DNA of 49,183 bases. Source: a virus. Shown one piece after another: positions 23,559-30,732 of this stretch; within the stretch, counting starts at the first letter, position 1, and each line of letters begins with the position of its first letter. Position numbers and translations under genes: made by a program. The stretch is taken from positions 1 to 49,183 of IMG/VR virus record IMGVR_UViG_3300046009_008990. One strand, given 5' to 3'. The notes under the pieces were generated by a model, which saw nothing but the letters and a program-made list of their open reading frames with translations, was not told where the DNA came from and did not search any database.

Positions 23559-23811
23559 TTTGTTTAAATTTTAATGTTATTGTTTTATGGTACAAATATA
23601 CAAACATATTTTTAATGTACCAAATCTTTTTTTTCTATTTAACGTTTTTTTAATGTTCGCCAGTTAGAGGAACTACCCATACGGTCTAAGACTCTTCTGA
23701 CTTGTTACTTACTCATCTAGGCTCACCAATCCTATAGTATCTTTGTCCACCACTTCACTTTTGGATGTATGGTCAACAAAAGGTACTCGAACAGTTCTTT
23801 TTTATCTTTGA
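23559..23811 (-). other. long noncoding gap in ABC cassette
   Basis: 253 bases between two cassette genes. It holds the promoter box at 23593-23600 but no convincing ORF. The minus strand contains a T-arm-like GTTCGAGTACC and other possible helices; an unknown small RNA or attenuator is possible. Confidence 0.4.
23593..23600 (-). promoter_or_regulatory. host-type promoter box for SBP-OmpA gene
   Basis: The minus strand reads TATATTTGTA, 35 bases upstream of the ATG at 23558. Confidence 0.5.
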
Positions 23812-24954
23812 TTAGAACAACTCACCAAACCCACCTGATTTTTGTCTGTCAGTTGATGACAAAACGTACTCAGGGTTGTTGTATTGTTTTGAACTTGGAA
23901 TAATATCTTCACCAACTTTGATTTTGTCAGCAACAGCATTCAAGTTTGCAAACAACTCGTCAGAGTCTAACGTATAGTTAGTTGTAAGAGTTTCGATGTC
24001 TTTCAAGTTACCAGCTGTAATCGCGATATCAGCGGCAATCGTTGATGTTACAACGTCAAGAGCATAATCGAATTCCCATCCTTTGGTGAAGCCCATTGCA
24101 TTTTTAGCGGCAGTTGTAGCAGCGTTAGATTTTTGACCAAATTCATAGTCTTTCTTAAGCATTTCTACAGTAGCATCAAAGTCAGAGATTTTAATCTCCA
24201 TAGCAGTCTCAACCATTGTAAGCTTTTGACCCATTTTCTTCATGATGTTGGCACGTGTACCGTACTTTTGAACGAAGTCTTTAGCTTGCGTTAATTTATT
24301 TGAAACACGCAATGCTTCAGCGTTTACTTTTTGAAATTCAGACGCCAAGTTTACATATTCATCTTCACCTCTAGCTTCTACACCACCTTTTTGAACCATT
24401 TCGTCCATTCTGGTTTTGATTTTTTGTGCTTTAGCTTGAAGTCTAAGAATTGACTTTTGCCCTTCCTCAGCTTCTGTTTGCGCTCTGCTTGATTCTAATT
24501 CCATGTCGTTTTTCAACTGAGCAATGTTTCCTTTAGCAACTCTAAAAGTTGTTTGGTTGGCAATCATCTTTTGACGCTCAATCTCCAATTGTGCAAAAGG
24601 GTCATATCGAATAATCGATTTGTGTAGAGCTCTTGTTAGTGCTCTAATACCTTTTACAATGACTGGGAACATAACGAACAATGTAACTGCCAGCACACCA
24701 ACAGTGGCATACCCTAAAAATGCACCAATTTTTTCAAGCATTGGTGGTAATACAATCGATAAGGCTTTGTAACCACCGTAAACTATCGCACCTATAGCAC
24801 CTAATTTTAAGAACCAGAAAAGATTTTTCTCACCTTTACGGAATGTGTCTACCTTAGTAGCAATTTGGTTTTGGTCAAAGTGCTTAAGGATTGGTAACTC
24901 CATTAAATTTGCGTTTAATGTAGTTGGTTGTTTAAATTGTGTTTGTGAACTCAT
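23812..24954 (-). CDS. PspA-like membrane/coiled-coil protein
   Basis: 380 residues. Two adjacent hydrophobic segments (residues ~48-70 and ~78-102) precede a long, charged coiled coil (residues ~125-300) that resembles PspA/IM30 (I-A-Q-L-K-N-D-M-E-L-E and K-I-K-T-R-M-D-E-M). PspA proteins bind and protect stressed inner membranes; those usually lack such membrane spans, so the match is by the coiled coil. It is co-transcribed with the gene at 24956-25675 (one base apart). Confidence 0.65.
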   Translation of the reverse strand: MSSQTQFKQPTTLNANLMELPILKHFDQNQIATKVDTFRKGEKNLFWFLKLGAIGAIVYGGYKALSIVLPPMLEKIGAFLGYATVGVLAVTLFVMFPVIVKGIRALTRALHKSIIRYDPFAQLEIERQKMIANQTTFRVAKGNIAQLKNDMELESSRAQTEAEEGQKSILRLQAKAQKIKTRMDEMVQKGGVEARGEDEYVNLASEFQKVNAEALRVSNKLTQAKDFVQKYGTRANIMKKMGQKLTMVETAMEIKISDFDATVEMLKKDYEFGQKSNAATTAAKNAMGFTKGWEFDYALDVVTSTIAADIAITAGNLKDIETLTTNYTLDSDELFANLNAVADKIKVGEDIIPSSKQYNNPEYVLSSTDRQKSGGFGELF

Positions 24955-24955
24955 C

Positions 24956-25675
24956 TTATTTAATGTTTGTGTTAATTCCTGATTTTACAATTTCAATAGC
25001 CTCAACAATTTTACTCTTGGCAATTGTGTTGGCATTTAATTTACTATCAACTTCATCCAATTGTGGTTGGTATTTACCATTGATAGCTTGAAGTTTATTT
25101 TGTCTATCAACAATTTGAATTTGCAACGCTTCCAATTGTTGTTGGAACATAGTTAACTCATTTGCTAATGTTTGATTTTCAGACTCTTTTTGTCTCAATA
25201 AACTTTCTTTTTTACCTTGACCTTTAGCAACGTTTTCATCGTATACTTTGGTAATTTCAGCGATATAGTAATCAGCTTGTGAGGTAAGTTTCTCTTTGTT
25301 AATAGTTTTATCCATTGCTGTTCCCATAGCATAAGCCATAGCATATACTTGAGGGTTTGCGATACCACCTTGTGATACTGATTGGAAAAACTCGTAGAAA
25401 TCAAAACCATTTTGGTTTAAAGAATCAAAACCCTTTTCATATAACTCAATAGCTTTCTCTAAGTGTTCGTGAGAAACATTTGCTTGAGAAACAAAGGTTG
25501 TAGGTGTTGGTGTCGTTTCAGAATTTGGAAACGAAAAAACAGGTGTTGCAACAGTTGTTGCTTGACCAGAATCAGGAAACTTACTTGTTGTTTGTTGTTT
25601 CACTGGTGCTGGTGTACTAGTACCCTCACTAGGATTTTCATCTTTAGCGAAGATTAAATTTTTAAAAAAACTCAT
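24956..25675 (-). CDS. coiled-coil partner protein of unknown function
   Basis: 239 residues. A Pro/Thr-rich linker (residues ~15-65) is followed by a helical domain and a coiled coil (residues ~150-215, M-F-Q-Q-Q-L-E-A-L-Q-I-Q-I-V-D). It is soluble, with no signal peptide. It is the first gene of the PspA-like pair, with a host-type promoter at 25702-25709, and probably binds the neighbouring membrane protein. No family recognised. Confidence 0.55.
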   Translation of the reverse strand: MSFFKNLIFAKDENPSEGTSTPAPVKQQTTSKFPDSGQATTVATPVFSFPNSETTPTPTTFVSQANVSHEHLEKAIELYEKGFDSLNQNGFDFYEFFQSVSQGGIANPQVYAMAYAMGTAMDKTINKEKLTSQADYYIAEITKVYDENVAKGQGKKESLLRQKESENQTLANELTMFQQQLEALQIQIVDRQNKLQAINGKYQPQLDEVDSKLNANTIAKSKIVEAIEIVKSGINTNIK

Positions 25676-25701
25676 TTTGTTATTGTTTATGTTTTACAAT
25701 G

Positions 25702-25709
25702 CAAATATA
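25702..25709 (-). promoter_or_regulatory. host-type promoter box before PspA-like pair
   Basis: The minus strand reads TATATTTGCA, 27 bases upstream of the ATG at 25675. Confidence 0.5.
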
Positions 25710-25768
25710 CGAAGTATTTTTGTAACTACAAAATTTTTGTGTTAAATAATAGTTAAAAATTTTTTTTA

Positions 25769-25844
25769 TACAAGGAGCAGGACTCGAACCTGCAACCTCT
25801 CGGCAGCGAACCACCGAGCGCTCTACCAACTGAGCTATCCTCAT
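25769..25844 (-). tRNA. tRNA with expanded anticodon loop, isotype unresolved
   Basis: 76 nt with standard D-arm and T-arm (GCAGG-TTCGAGT-CCTGC) and a weak acceptor (ATGAGGA/TCCTTGT). The anticodon stem CTCGG/CCGAG encloses 10 bases (TGGTTCGCTG) rather than 7, so the anticodon cannot be placed; TCG (Arg) or CGC (Ala) are options. Confidence 0.7.
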
Positions 25845-25849
25845 ATGTA

Positions 25850-25991
25850 GGTAACAAGATTAATTTTTTCATACGTGCTCTATCCAACTGAGCTACTTGC
25901 TTTTCCTAGGAAAAACTAGACAGGATTCGAACCTGCGACCACGGCTTTAAGAGAGCTTTGATTTAAATTGCTGAAATAATCTTTCTTTACC
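25850..25991 (-). tRNA. circularly permuted tRNA-Lys(CTT)
   Basis: Read on the minus strand, the 3' half (positions 29-72, bases 25956 to 25913) comes first and the 5' half (positions 1-28, bases 25902 to 25874) second. Joined in tRNA order they give acceptor AAGCAAG/CTAGTTT (one mismatch), D-arm GCTCAGTTGGATAGAGC, a perfect anticodon stem CGGCT/AGCCG with loop CTCTTAA, V-loop TGGTC and T-arm GCAGG-TTCGAAT-CCTGT, 73 nt. The acceptor ends are joined by the palindrome TTCCTAGGAA. The outer ends pair through GGTAA...AAGATTA and TAATCTT...TTACC. The leading helix is followed by TTTCAGCAA. Confidence 0.75.
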
Positions 25992-25997
25992 TATTTT

Positions 25998-26171
25998 TTA
26001 AGCTTTCGCTTTTAAGTTACTAATCTCTTTGTTGATGCGCTTTCTGTCGCCATCAGTCAAAGCGATTTTAACATCGCGAGTTCCTTTTTGGGTTTTTACA
26101 CCACTTTTTAGCTGTGCTTCAAGCATTGCTAACGCTCTAGATTGTCTAGATTTCTGTGCTAATGTAGCCAT
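25998..26171 (-). CDS. small basic protein of unknown function
   Basis: 57 residues from the ATG at 26169-26171; the longer frame would run through the preceding tRNA. Helical and basic (R-Q-S-R-A-L-A-M-L-E-A-Q-L-K; D-R-K-R-I-N-K-E-I). It lies between two tRNA genes of cluster 3. No family recognised. Confidence 0.55.
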   Translation of the reverse strand: MATLAQKSRQSRALAMLEAQLKSGVKTQKGTRDVKIALTDGDRKRINKEISNLKAKA

Positions 26172-26185
26172 AGTTAATAATTTAG

Positions 26186-26261
26186 TCGGGGAGAAGGGAG
26201 TCGAACCCCTCGGCAACTAGTATACGTTCTGCAAGGAACTGCCGCCCTTATGCTATCCCCG
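26186..26261 (-). tRNA. degenerate tRNA-like gene, isotype unresolved
   Basis: 76 nt. Acceptor CGGGGAT/CTCCCCG pairs at six of seven positions and the T-loop TTCGACT is intact. The middle does not form a normal D-arm; the strongest helix is GGCA..TGCC enclosing GTTC-CTTGCA-GAAC, with only six loop bases. Confidence 0.5.
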
Positions 26262-26267
26262 TGTTTT

Positions 26268-26293
26268 GGTACTATCGTTCCCATGATAGTACC
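26268..26293. other. 9-bp perfect hairpin
   Basis: GGTACTATC / GATAGTACC separated by 8 bases, between tRNA genes. No T tract follows; likely a processing or folding element. Confidence 0.5.
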
Positions 26294-26434
26294 ATTGCAG
26301 TGTTTTCTTTGGGAGAGGGTCCGAACTGCAAACCCAGAAGTTCTAGCACTTCCTCAGCTGTTAGCGTCATTTCCCTTTAAAACCTTCCATGGTGTCTTAA
26401 AGTTCTTTACGTAAGGCTAACCGTCTTACTGTAG
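26294..26434 (-). other. structured noncoding spacer in tRNA cluster 3
   Basis: 141 bases with several local helices (GAAGT/ACTTC, CTTTAA/TTAAAG) and a T-loop-like GTTCGGAC, but no cloverleaf. Possibly an unusual tRNA-like element. Confidence 0.35.
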
Positions 26435-26507
26435 TGGTACCGACTGGATTCGAACCAGTGACACATGGATTTTCAGTCCATTGCTCTACCAACTGAGCTA
26501 CGGTACC
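26435..26507 (-). tRNA. tRNA-Phe(GAA), copy 1
   Basis: 73 nt. Acceptor GGTACCG/CGGTACC, anticodon arm ATGGA-CTGAAAA-TCCAT. Confidence 0.93.
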
Positions 26508-26544
26508 ATTCTTGGGGTCTTACAACCCCAATACTTACGTCTTT

Positions 26545-26630
26545 GTGTTTGATACCACCGCCAGTACAAAGTTTCATTTATCTTTCGATAAAGAGGAGGA
26601 ACTTTCCTAATAGCTACTACTCTCAAACAC
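26545..26630 (-). other. structured leader of tRNA cluster 3
   Basis: GTGTTTGA / TCAAACAC closes an 86-nt region that contains a hairpin AGGAA/TTCCT and a GAAA tetraloop hairpin TTTATC-GAAA-GATAAA. It takes the place of the leader ORF and terminator found in the other clusters. Confidence 0.5.
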
Positions 26631-26647
26631 CCTCTCGATTTATATTA

Positions 26648-26690
26648 CAAAGGTACTAACTAATATGGAAACTTGCAAGTGTTTTTGTAA
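26648..26690 (-). promoter_or_regulatory. host-type promoter of tRNA cluster 3
   Basis: The minus strand has CTTGCAAG at the -33 position and TACCTTTG at 26655-26648, with the same upstream GTTACAAAAA block as the other tRNA promoters. Confidence 0.65.
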
Positions 26691-26699
26691 CTTTTTTTT

Positions 26700-27179
26700 T
26701 TATTTTTTTCTACCTATCAAATGATAGTAATTTGAATCAGATTTTGGAGACGGATATAATGAATCCTTAGCGGTCACACCGTAAATGTCTTCAAAACAAC
26801 TCACCAATTTATCACCGTTACCTCTACCAAATTCAATCTTTGCGAATGAAACATAATCATCATAATCAATAATGTCCAAACCTTCAACGTCTTTAACGTT
26901 CAAACCTTCATCAGCAATAACGAAAAGGTATTCGAACCCTTTACCATTACCAAATTTACTAATTTGTTCATATAACCCTTTACCGATAATAACACCCTCA
27001 TCTTCTAAATCTGGAACAACAACTAGCTGCTCACACTCCATCATTGGTGCGTGACTAAATTGTCCACCAGTATATTCTACGATTTGTATAGGGAATTTAG
27101 AAAGGGCTTGGCGAACTCTAGAAACCACATCTGGGTTTGCTCTGTTAGACTTCGCCAAGTAAACCTTTGGAAGGCTCAT
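26700..27179 (-). CDS. protein of unknown function, possible nucleotide-binding fold
   Basis: 159 residues. It begins K-V-Y-L-A-K-S-N-R-A-N-P-D and later has L-V-V-V-P-D-L-E-D-E-G-V-I-I-G-K-G-L-Y-E-Q-I, which hints at a Rossmann-like or nucleoside-deoxyribosyltransferase-type fold. The match is weak. It starts at the stop of the upstream coiled-coil gene (shared base at 27179). Confidence 0.5.
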   Translation of the reverse strand: MSLPKVYLAKSNRANPDVVSRVRQALSKFPIQIVEYTGGQFSHAPMMECEQLVVVPDLEDEGVIIGKGLYEQISKFGNGKGFEYLFVIADEGLNVKDVEGLDIIDYDDYVSFAKIEFGRGNGDKLVSCFEDIYGVTAKDSLYPSPKSDSNYYHLIGRKK

Positions 27180-27517
27180 TATTTCTTAGCCTTTGGAGTT
27201 TCTGCGAACCACTCGTCATAGATTGCTTGAGCCTCAGCCAATTCAATCTCTTTTAAAGCGATATCCATTCTTGTTTGGTGTAACTCTCTAACCCATTTAG
27301 CTGGATTGAAGTCAGCAGAACCTGGACGAAGAGAGTAAGTGTTCTCTGGAGCCAAGTCAGTCAAGTCATTCAACTTGCTGTTCAATTGTAACTTTTCTTT
27401 TCTTAGGTTAGCAATGAAAGATTCAACTTCCAACACAGCTGAGTCAGCTAAATTTTTTGCTCTGTTTCCTAATGTTGCTGAACTATCAGCTGATAACATG
27501 TTTGCGAATTTACTCAT
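27179..27517 (-). CDS. coiled-coil protein of unknown function
   Basis: 112 residues, helical, with a heptad-rich middle (I-A-N-L-R-K-E-K-L-Q-L-N-S-K-L). It is the first gene of a two-gene unit; a host-type promoter box lies at 27554-27561. No family recognised. Confidence 0.5.
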   Translation of the reverse strand: MSKFANMLSADSSATLGNRAKNLADSAVLEVESFIANLRKEKLQLNSKLNDLTDLAPENTYSLRPGSADFNPAKWVRELHQTRMDIALKEIELAEAQAIYDEWFAETPKAKK

Positions 27518-27553
27518 AATGTACTTATTTTAATTTTTATATTAATTATGATG

Positions 27554-27561
27554 CAAATATA
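27554..27561 (-). promoter_or_regulatory. host-type promoter box
   Basis: The minus strand reads TATATTTGCA, 37 bases upstream of the ATG at 27517. Confidence 0.5.
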
Positions 27562-27586
27562 CGAGTAAATTTTTAATCTTGCAAAT

Positions 27587-29929
27587 TTAATTGATTAAAT
27601 TTTTCATTTTTTTTATTTCTTCAAATAATTTGTAGTTTTTAAAATAAGATGGGATGTCATTAATAAACATATAACCATTAAAAGTACTATTATCTTTCTT
27701 ATGAATAACAGAGGTATAAATCGACCCATTGGTTTTAATTTTACTTCTATCAAATACAATACGAACTAAATCATTTTCTATTTCATTAGTATTTTCATCT
27801 TGACCTAACCCTTTAAGTGTTTTTTCAAAAGCTGTAAGAATATCATATTTTGTTTTTTTTATTTCTTCACGTTCTTCGTCATTATATTCATCGTCATTAT
27901 CATAAATTTTTTCATCTATAATCTCATATATTTTTTCCTTTATGTAGTTACTCATAGCTTCATTATCAATATCTAAACCACCATTTCTAACTTCTTCGTC
28001 TATCTCTTCTTGAGTTGTAGGTAAATCGGCTTGTTCTAATAAGTCTTCTAATAATGATTCAAAAGCGCTTTCAAATTGTGTTTTATCTTTTGTTAATATG
28101 TCAGAATCTGAAATTAAAGCACCAATAAAATTAGATATATTTATAGTAACCTCAGTAAAATTTCTTCTACTAGAACCATAATAACCACCGCTATTACTAT
28201 TCTCGTAAGTTATTATCTTTGTAAATTTATTATGTAACTCTCTAAATATTCGATTTTCACTAACAGATTGAGCTTCAGTATAAACCTCATCAATGTGTTC
28301 TTTTATTTTTTCACTCGCATTAAATTTTTCTAATAACGTTTCTACTATTTTTGGTGTTGGGTTTATACCATTTTTTCTTAAATCATTAACTAAATTTTGG
28401 TCTTTAAGTACTGATTCTATTTGGTTTTCGTATTCTTCTTTAAGTCCTTCAGACCAACCATCAAAATAACTGTCGTACCATGAACTCCAACTATCTTGTG
28501 ATAAGCTGGATAAAACACCTTCTAAATCATAACCAAATTTTATTTCGGAAGAAAGTTCAAACATAATTTCATTTGAATATTCACCATATTCAACAGATAC
28601 ACTATCTGGAAGCATTTCGTTTAACAGTTCTATTACATCTGTTTCTTCATTATATTTGCTTCTATATCTAATTCCACTATTTTTTCTTAAACCATCAATT
28701 ATCGGTTTAATATCAGAATAATTACCAACCAATTTACCAGAAGCAAGTTTCTCTAGCATTTCTAATTTATCAACACCGTTATTCGCAATAAAACTACCAA
28801 TTTCTTTTTTATTTAAAGTGTTTAAGTATTCTGATATTTTTTCCTCTGGAAGTACTATCAATTCAGTATACATCATACGATAACTAGTTCTATTCCAATT
28901 ATCAGCTTTTAAATAAACATCTAACTTTCTATCACTAATTTGTACATAACGCTTAAGTAATTTAGGGTTGTTTTTAATACTATCAAATTGTTCATCGTCT
29001 AATCCAATACCAAATGAAACATATAGATTCTTTAAATCGTCTGGTAACATCAAAAATTGATTAGTTGTAATTGGTTTAGCGATTGTTGGGTATATATCCA
29101 AATAAGCTTTCTTATCTTCGTAACTAAGTTTCCTAAATTCATTATCATTTATACCCTTTTTAAACCTTTCATGTTGCGCCCTTTCTTGTGGTGTAAAAGG
29201 TTTAGGAATCAATACATTTTTTATAGCAGCTAATTTTGGGTTTATTTCTAGAATTTGATTCCAACTTAATTGATTATCCCCGTCATTGTTAGCTGAAGTA
29301 ACTATGTATTGTGGGGTGTTGTCATCTTCAGGGTTAAGGTTTTTAGGTACTTGAATAACAAAGAAATGATATCTATTTTTAAAACCACCACTAACAGTAC
29401 CAGTTTTAGCAATATCTGCCAATTCTTTTTCAGTAGCTTTTACATCCTTAACAAAATAAAAAGCTGGTTCATATGGTTTAAATCTGTATGTATAGAACAT
29501 GTTTGAAGAATCTGACCTAGCAACACACCAACTATATGGCATACTACCCTTATATTTAATACAAGCTCTTGGATTGTCAGCATAAAATACTTCAACACCA
29601 TCTTTGTTATAAACAGCTTCACCAGTAACTTCAATATCATTTTGTTTTGACATAGTGGTTTTAACTGGTCTTTGACCTGACACATAATCAACTAGGGTTT
29701 CAAGAGAATTAAACGTTGGGTACGCATCAATATCAAATCGTTTTTCAACTGGAACGTTGATGTTTAAGTCAGGGTTAAGCGCCTCACGATACTTACCATC
29801 TCTAATATATTTAAATTTTTCAATATACGACCTAACAATTTCTGGTTCATAACCTTGAGAGATGAATTTCTGTGTTTGAGTTTTAAAATCCTCATTTAAC
29901 AAATCCTTGAATATATGTGATAATTTCAT
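27587..29929 (-). CDS. large protein of unknown function with capsid-targeting-like N-terminus
   Basis: 780 residues, Asp/Glu/Asn-rich, no membrane segment. The N-terminus M-K-L-S-H-I-F-K-D-L-L-N-E-D fits the shared leader (see 16307, 31886, 33833) and ends in an L-x-E site. The middle has repeated short acidic helices (residues ~230-420) that may be HEAT- or tandem-repeat-like (L-x-x-L-P-D-D-L-K and similar). A phage-type promoter motif lies at 29942-29950. Packaging into the virion and delivery with the genome is possible but inferred. Confidence 0.55.
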   Translation of the reverse strand: MKLSHIFKDLLNEDFKTQTQKFISQGYEPEIVRSYIEKFKYIRDGKYREALNPDLNINVPVEKRFDIDAYPTFNSLETLVDYVSGQRPVKTTMSKQNDIEVTGEAVYNKDGVEVFYADNPRACIKYKGSMPYSWCVARSDSSNMFYTYRFKPYEPAFYFVKDVKATEKELADIAKTGTVSGGFKNRYHFFVIQVPKNLNPEDDNTPQYIVTSANNDGDNQLSWNQILEINPKLAAIKNVLIPKPFTPQERAQHERFKKGINDNEFRKLSYEDKKAYLDIYPTIAKPITTNQFLMLPDDLKNLYVSFGIGLDDEQFDSIKNNPKLLKRYVQISDRKLDVYLKADNWNRTSYRMMYTELIVLPEEKISEYLNTLNKKEIGSFIANNGVDKLEMLEKLASGKLVGNYSDIKPIIDGLRKNSGIRYRSKYNEETDVIELLNEMLPDSVSVEYGEYSNEIMFELSSEIKFGYDLEGVLSSLSQDSWSSWYDSYFDGWSEGLKEEYENQIESVLKDQNLVNDLRKNGINPTPKIVETLLEKFNASEKIKEHIDEVYTEAQSVSENRIFRELHNKFTKIITYENSNSGGYYGSSRRNFTEVTINISNFIGALISDSDILTKDKTQFESAFESLLEDLLEQADLPTTQEEIDEEVRNGGLDIDNEAMSNYIKEKIYEIIDEKIYDNDDEYNDEEREEIKKTKYDILTAFEKTLKGLGQDENTNEIENDLVRIVFDRSKIKTNGSIYTSVIHKKDNSTFNGYMFINDIPSYFKNYKLFEEIKKMKNLIN

Positions 29930-29941
29930 ACTTTTTTTATC

Positions 29942-29950
29942 TATAAATAT
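29942..29950 (-). promoter_or_regulatory. phage-type promoter motif ATATTTATA
   Basis: The minus strand reads ATATTTATAGATAAAAAAAG, 12 bases upstream of the ATG at 29929. Confidence 0.55.
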
Positions 29951-29982
29951 CTTTAAAAATTAAAAAGATAGAAACTAATTAG

Positions 29983-30055
29983 TGGAGCCAATGGGATTCG
30001 AACCCACATCCTCTTCCGTGCAAGGGAAGCGCTCAGCCAGTTGAGCTATGGCCCC
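29983..30055 (-). tRNA. tRNA-Ala(TGC), copy 1
   Basis: 73 nt. Acceptor GGGGCCA/TGGCTCC, anticodon arm CTTCC-CTTGCAC-GGAAG. Confidence 0.93.
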
Positions 30056-30057
30056 AA

Positions 30058-30110
30058 TTTCACTTTTTCTTTCTCAGCTATTCAGCTTCTAGGAAATATA
30101 AAAGTGTAAA
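30058..30110 (-). other. stem-closed noncoding element
   Basis: 53 nt closed by TTTACACTTTT / AAAAAGTGAAA-like strands (one mismatch), containing AGCTGAATAGCTGAG. It lies between two tRNA genes and has no tRNA arms. Confidence 0.4.
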
Positions 30111-30121
30111 ACCCTACATCG

Positions 30122-30193
30122 TGGATATGATGGGAGTCGAACCCACAATCATCCGAATTAGACCAATTCTTGCATTACTCGGTACTCATACCC
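30122..30193 (-). tRNA. tRNA-like gene with aberrant anticodon arm
   Basis: 72 nt. Acceptor GGGTATG/CATATCC and T-arm GTGGG-TTCGACT-CCCAT are good. The middle hairpin is GAATT-GGTCT-AATTC with only five loop bases and no base fitting position 33, so no anticodon can be assigned. Confidence 0.55.
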
Positions 30194-30206
30194 AAAAACT
30201 TACCAG

Positions 30207-30279
30207 TGGAGCTACCGAGACTCGAACTCGGTTCTGCTGGGTGCAAGCCAACTATTTTTGCCTGGTAAACTATAACCCC
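30207..30279 (-). tRNA. tRNA-Ala(TGC), copy 2
   Basis: 73 nt. Acceptor GGGGTTA/TAGCTCC, anticodon arm GTTGG-CTTGCAC-CCAGC, T-arm CCGAG-TTCGAGT-CTCGG. Confidence 0.88.
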
Positions 30280-30285
30280 AATTTG

Positions 30286-30408
30286 CGGACACGGCAGGAT
30301 TCGAACCTACATCTTTTTCGTGACAGGAAAATTAACATATTGATGCTGAAGATAACCTTGTCAGGTTATGACTTGTTTTTTAACATGCTACCATTACACC
30401 ACGTGCCC
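30286..30408 (-). tRNA. tRNA-Asp(GTC) with ~52-nt insertion
   Basis: Outer parts are a normal tRNA-Asp: acceptor GGGCACG/CGTGTCC, discriminator G, anticodon arm TTTTC-CTGTCAC-GAAAA, T-arm GTAGG-TTCGAAT-CCTGC. Between the D-arm and the anticodon stem lie about 52 extra bases: hairpin ATAACC-TGACA-AGGTTAT then CTTCAGCATC. The insertion site corresponds to the permutation point of the tRNA-Lys at 25850. It resembles an intron. A normal tRNA-Asp follows at 30492. Confidence 0.8.
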
Positions 30409-30415
30409 AATATAG

Positions 30416-30487
30416 TAGCCCCAGAGGGAGTCGAACCCTCCTTCTCAGGTCGAAAACCTGATGTCCTAACCGATAGACGATAGGGCC
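30416..30487 (-). tRNA. tRNA-Glu(TTC), copy 1
   Basis: 72 nt. Acceptor GGCCCTA/TGGGGCT, anticodon arm TCAGG-TTTTCGA-CCTGA. Confidence 0.92.
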
Positions 30488-30491
30488 AATT

Positions 30492-30566
30492 TGGCGGTCC
30501 TAGAGGGAATCGAACCCTCCTCACCTCCGTGACAGGGAGGTATCCTAGCCGATGAACGATAGGACC
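30492..30566 (-). tRNA. tRNA-Asp(GTC), regular copy
   Basis: 75 nt with encoded CCA. Acceptor GGTCCTA/TAGGACC, anticodon arm CCTCC-CTGTCAC-GGAGG. Confidence 0.93.
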
Positions 30567-30575
30567 TTTTTATTG

Positions 30576-30648
30576 TAGTCTATACGGGATTCGAACCCGT
30601 GTTTTACCCGTGAAAGGGGCACGTCCTGACCGACTAGACGAATAGACC
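30576..30648 (-). tRNA. tRNA-Glu(TTC), copy 2
   Basis: 73 nt. Acceptor GGTCTAT/ATAGACT, anticodon arm TGCCC-CTTTCAC-GGGTA. Confidence 0.92.
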
Positions 30649-30654
30649 AATTTG

Positions 30655-30728
30655 TGGGGACTCCAGTTATCGAAGCTGGGACGCAAGGGCTCTCTGCCCC
30701 TCGCTCTACCATTCTGAGCTAAAACCCC
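30655..30728 (-). tRNA. tRNA-like gene, anticodon position reads GAG without U33
   Basis: 74 nt. Acceptor GGGGTTT/AGTCCCC has one mismatch, D-arm GCTCAGAATGGTAGAGC is normal, and the T-arm is weakened. The anticodon loop CAGAGAG lacks the invariant T before the anticodon, so it is probably degenerate. Confidence 0.6.
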
Positions 30729-30732
30729 GATT

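Noticed and set aside
23590-23810. Small protein gene in the ABC-cassette gap
   Set aside because: Only very short frames without a convincing start occur; codon pattern gives no support.
30122-30193. Amber-suppressor tRNA (CTA anticodon)
   Set aside because: CTA can be placed in the loop only by breaking the stem, and no gene here contains in-frame TAG needing suppression.
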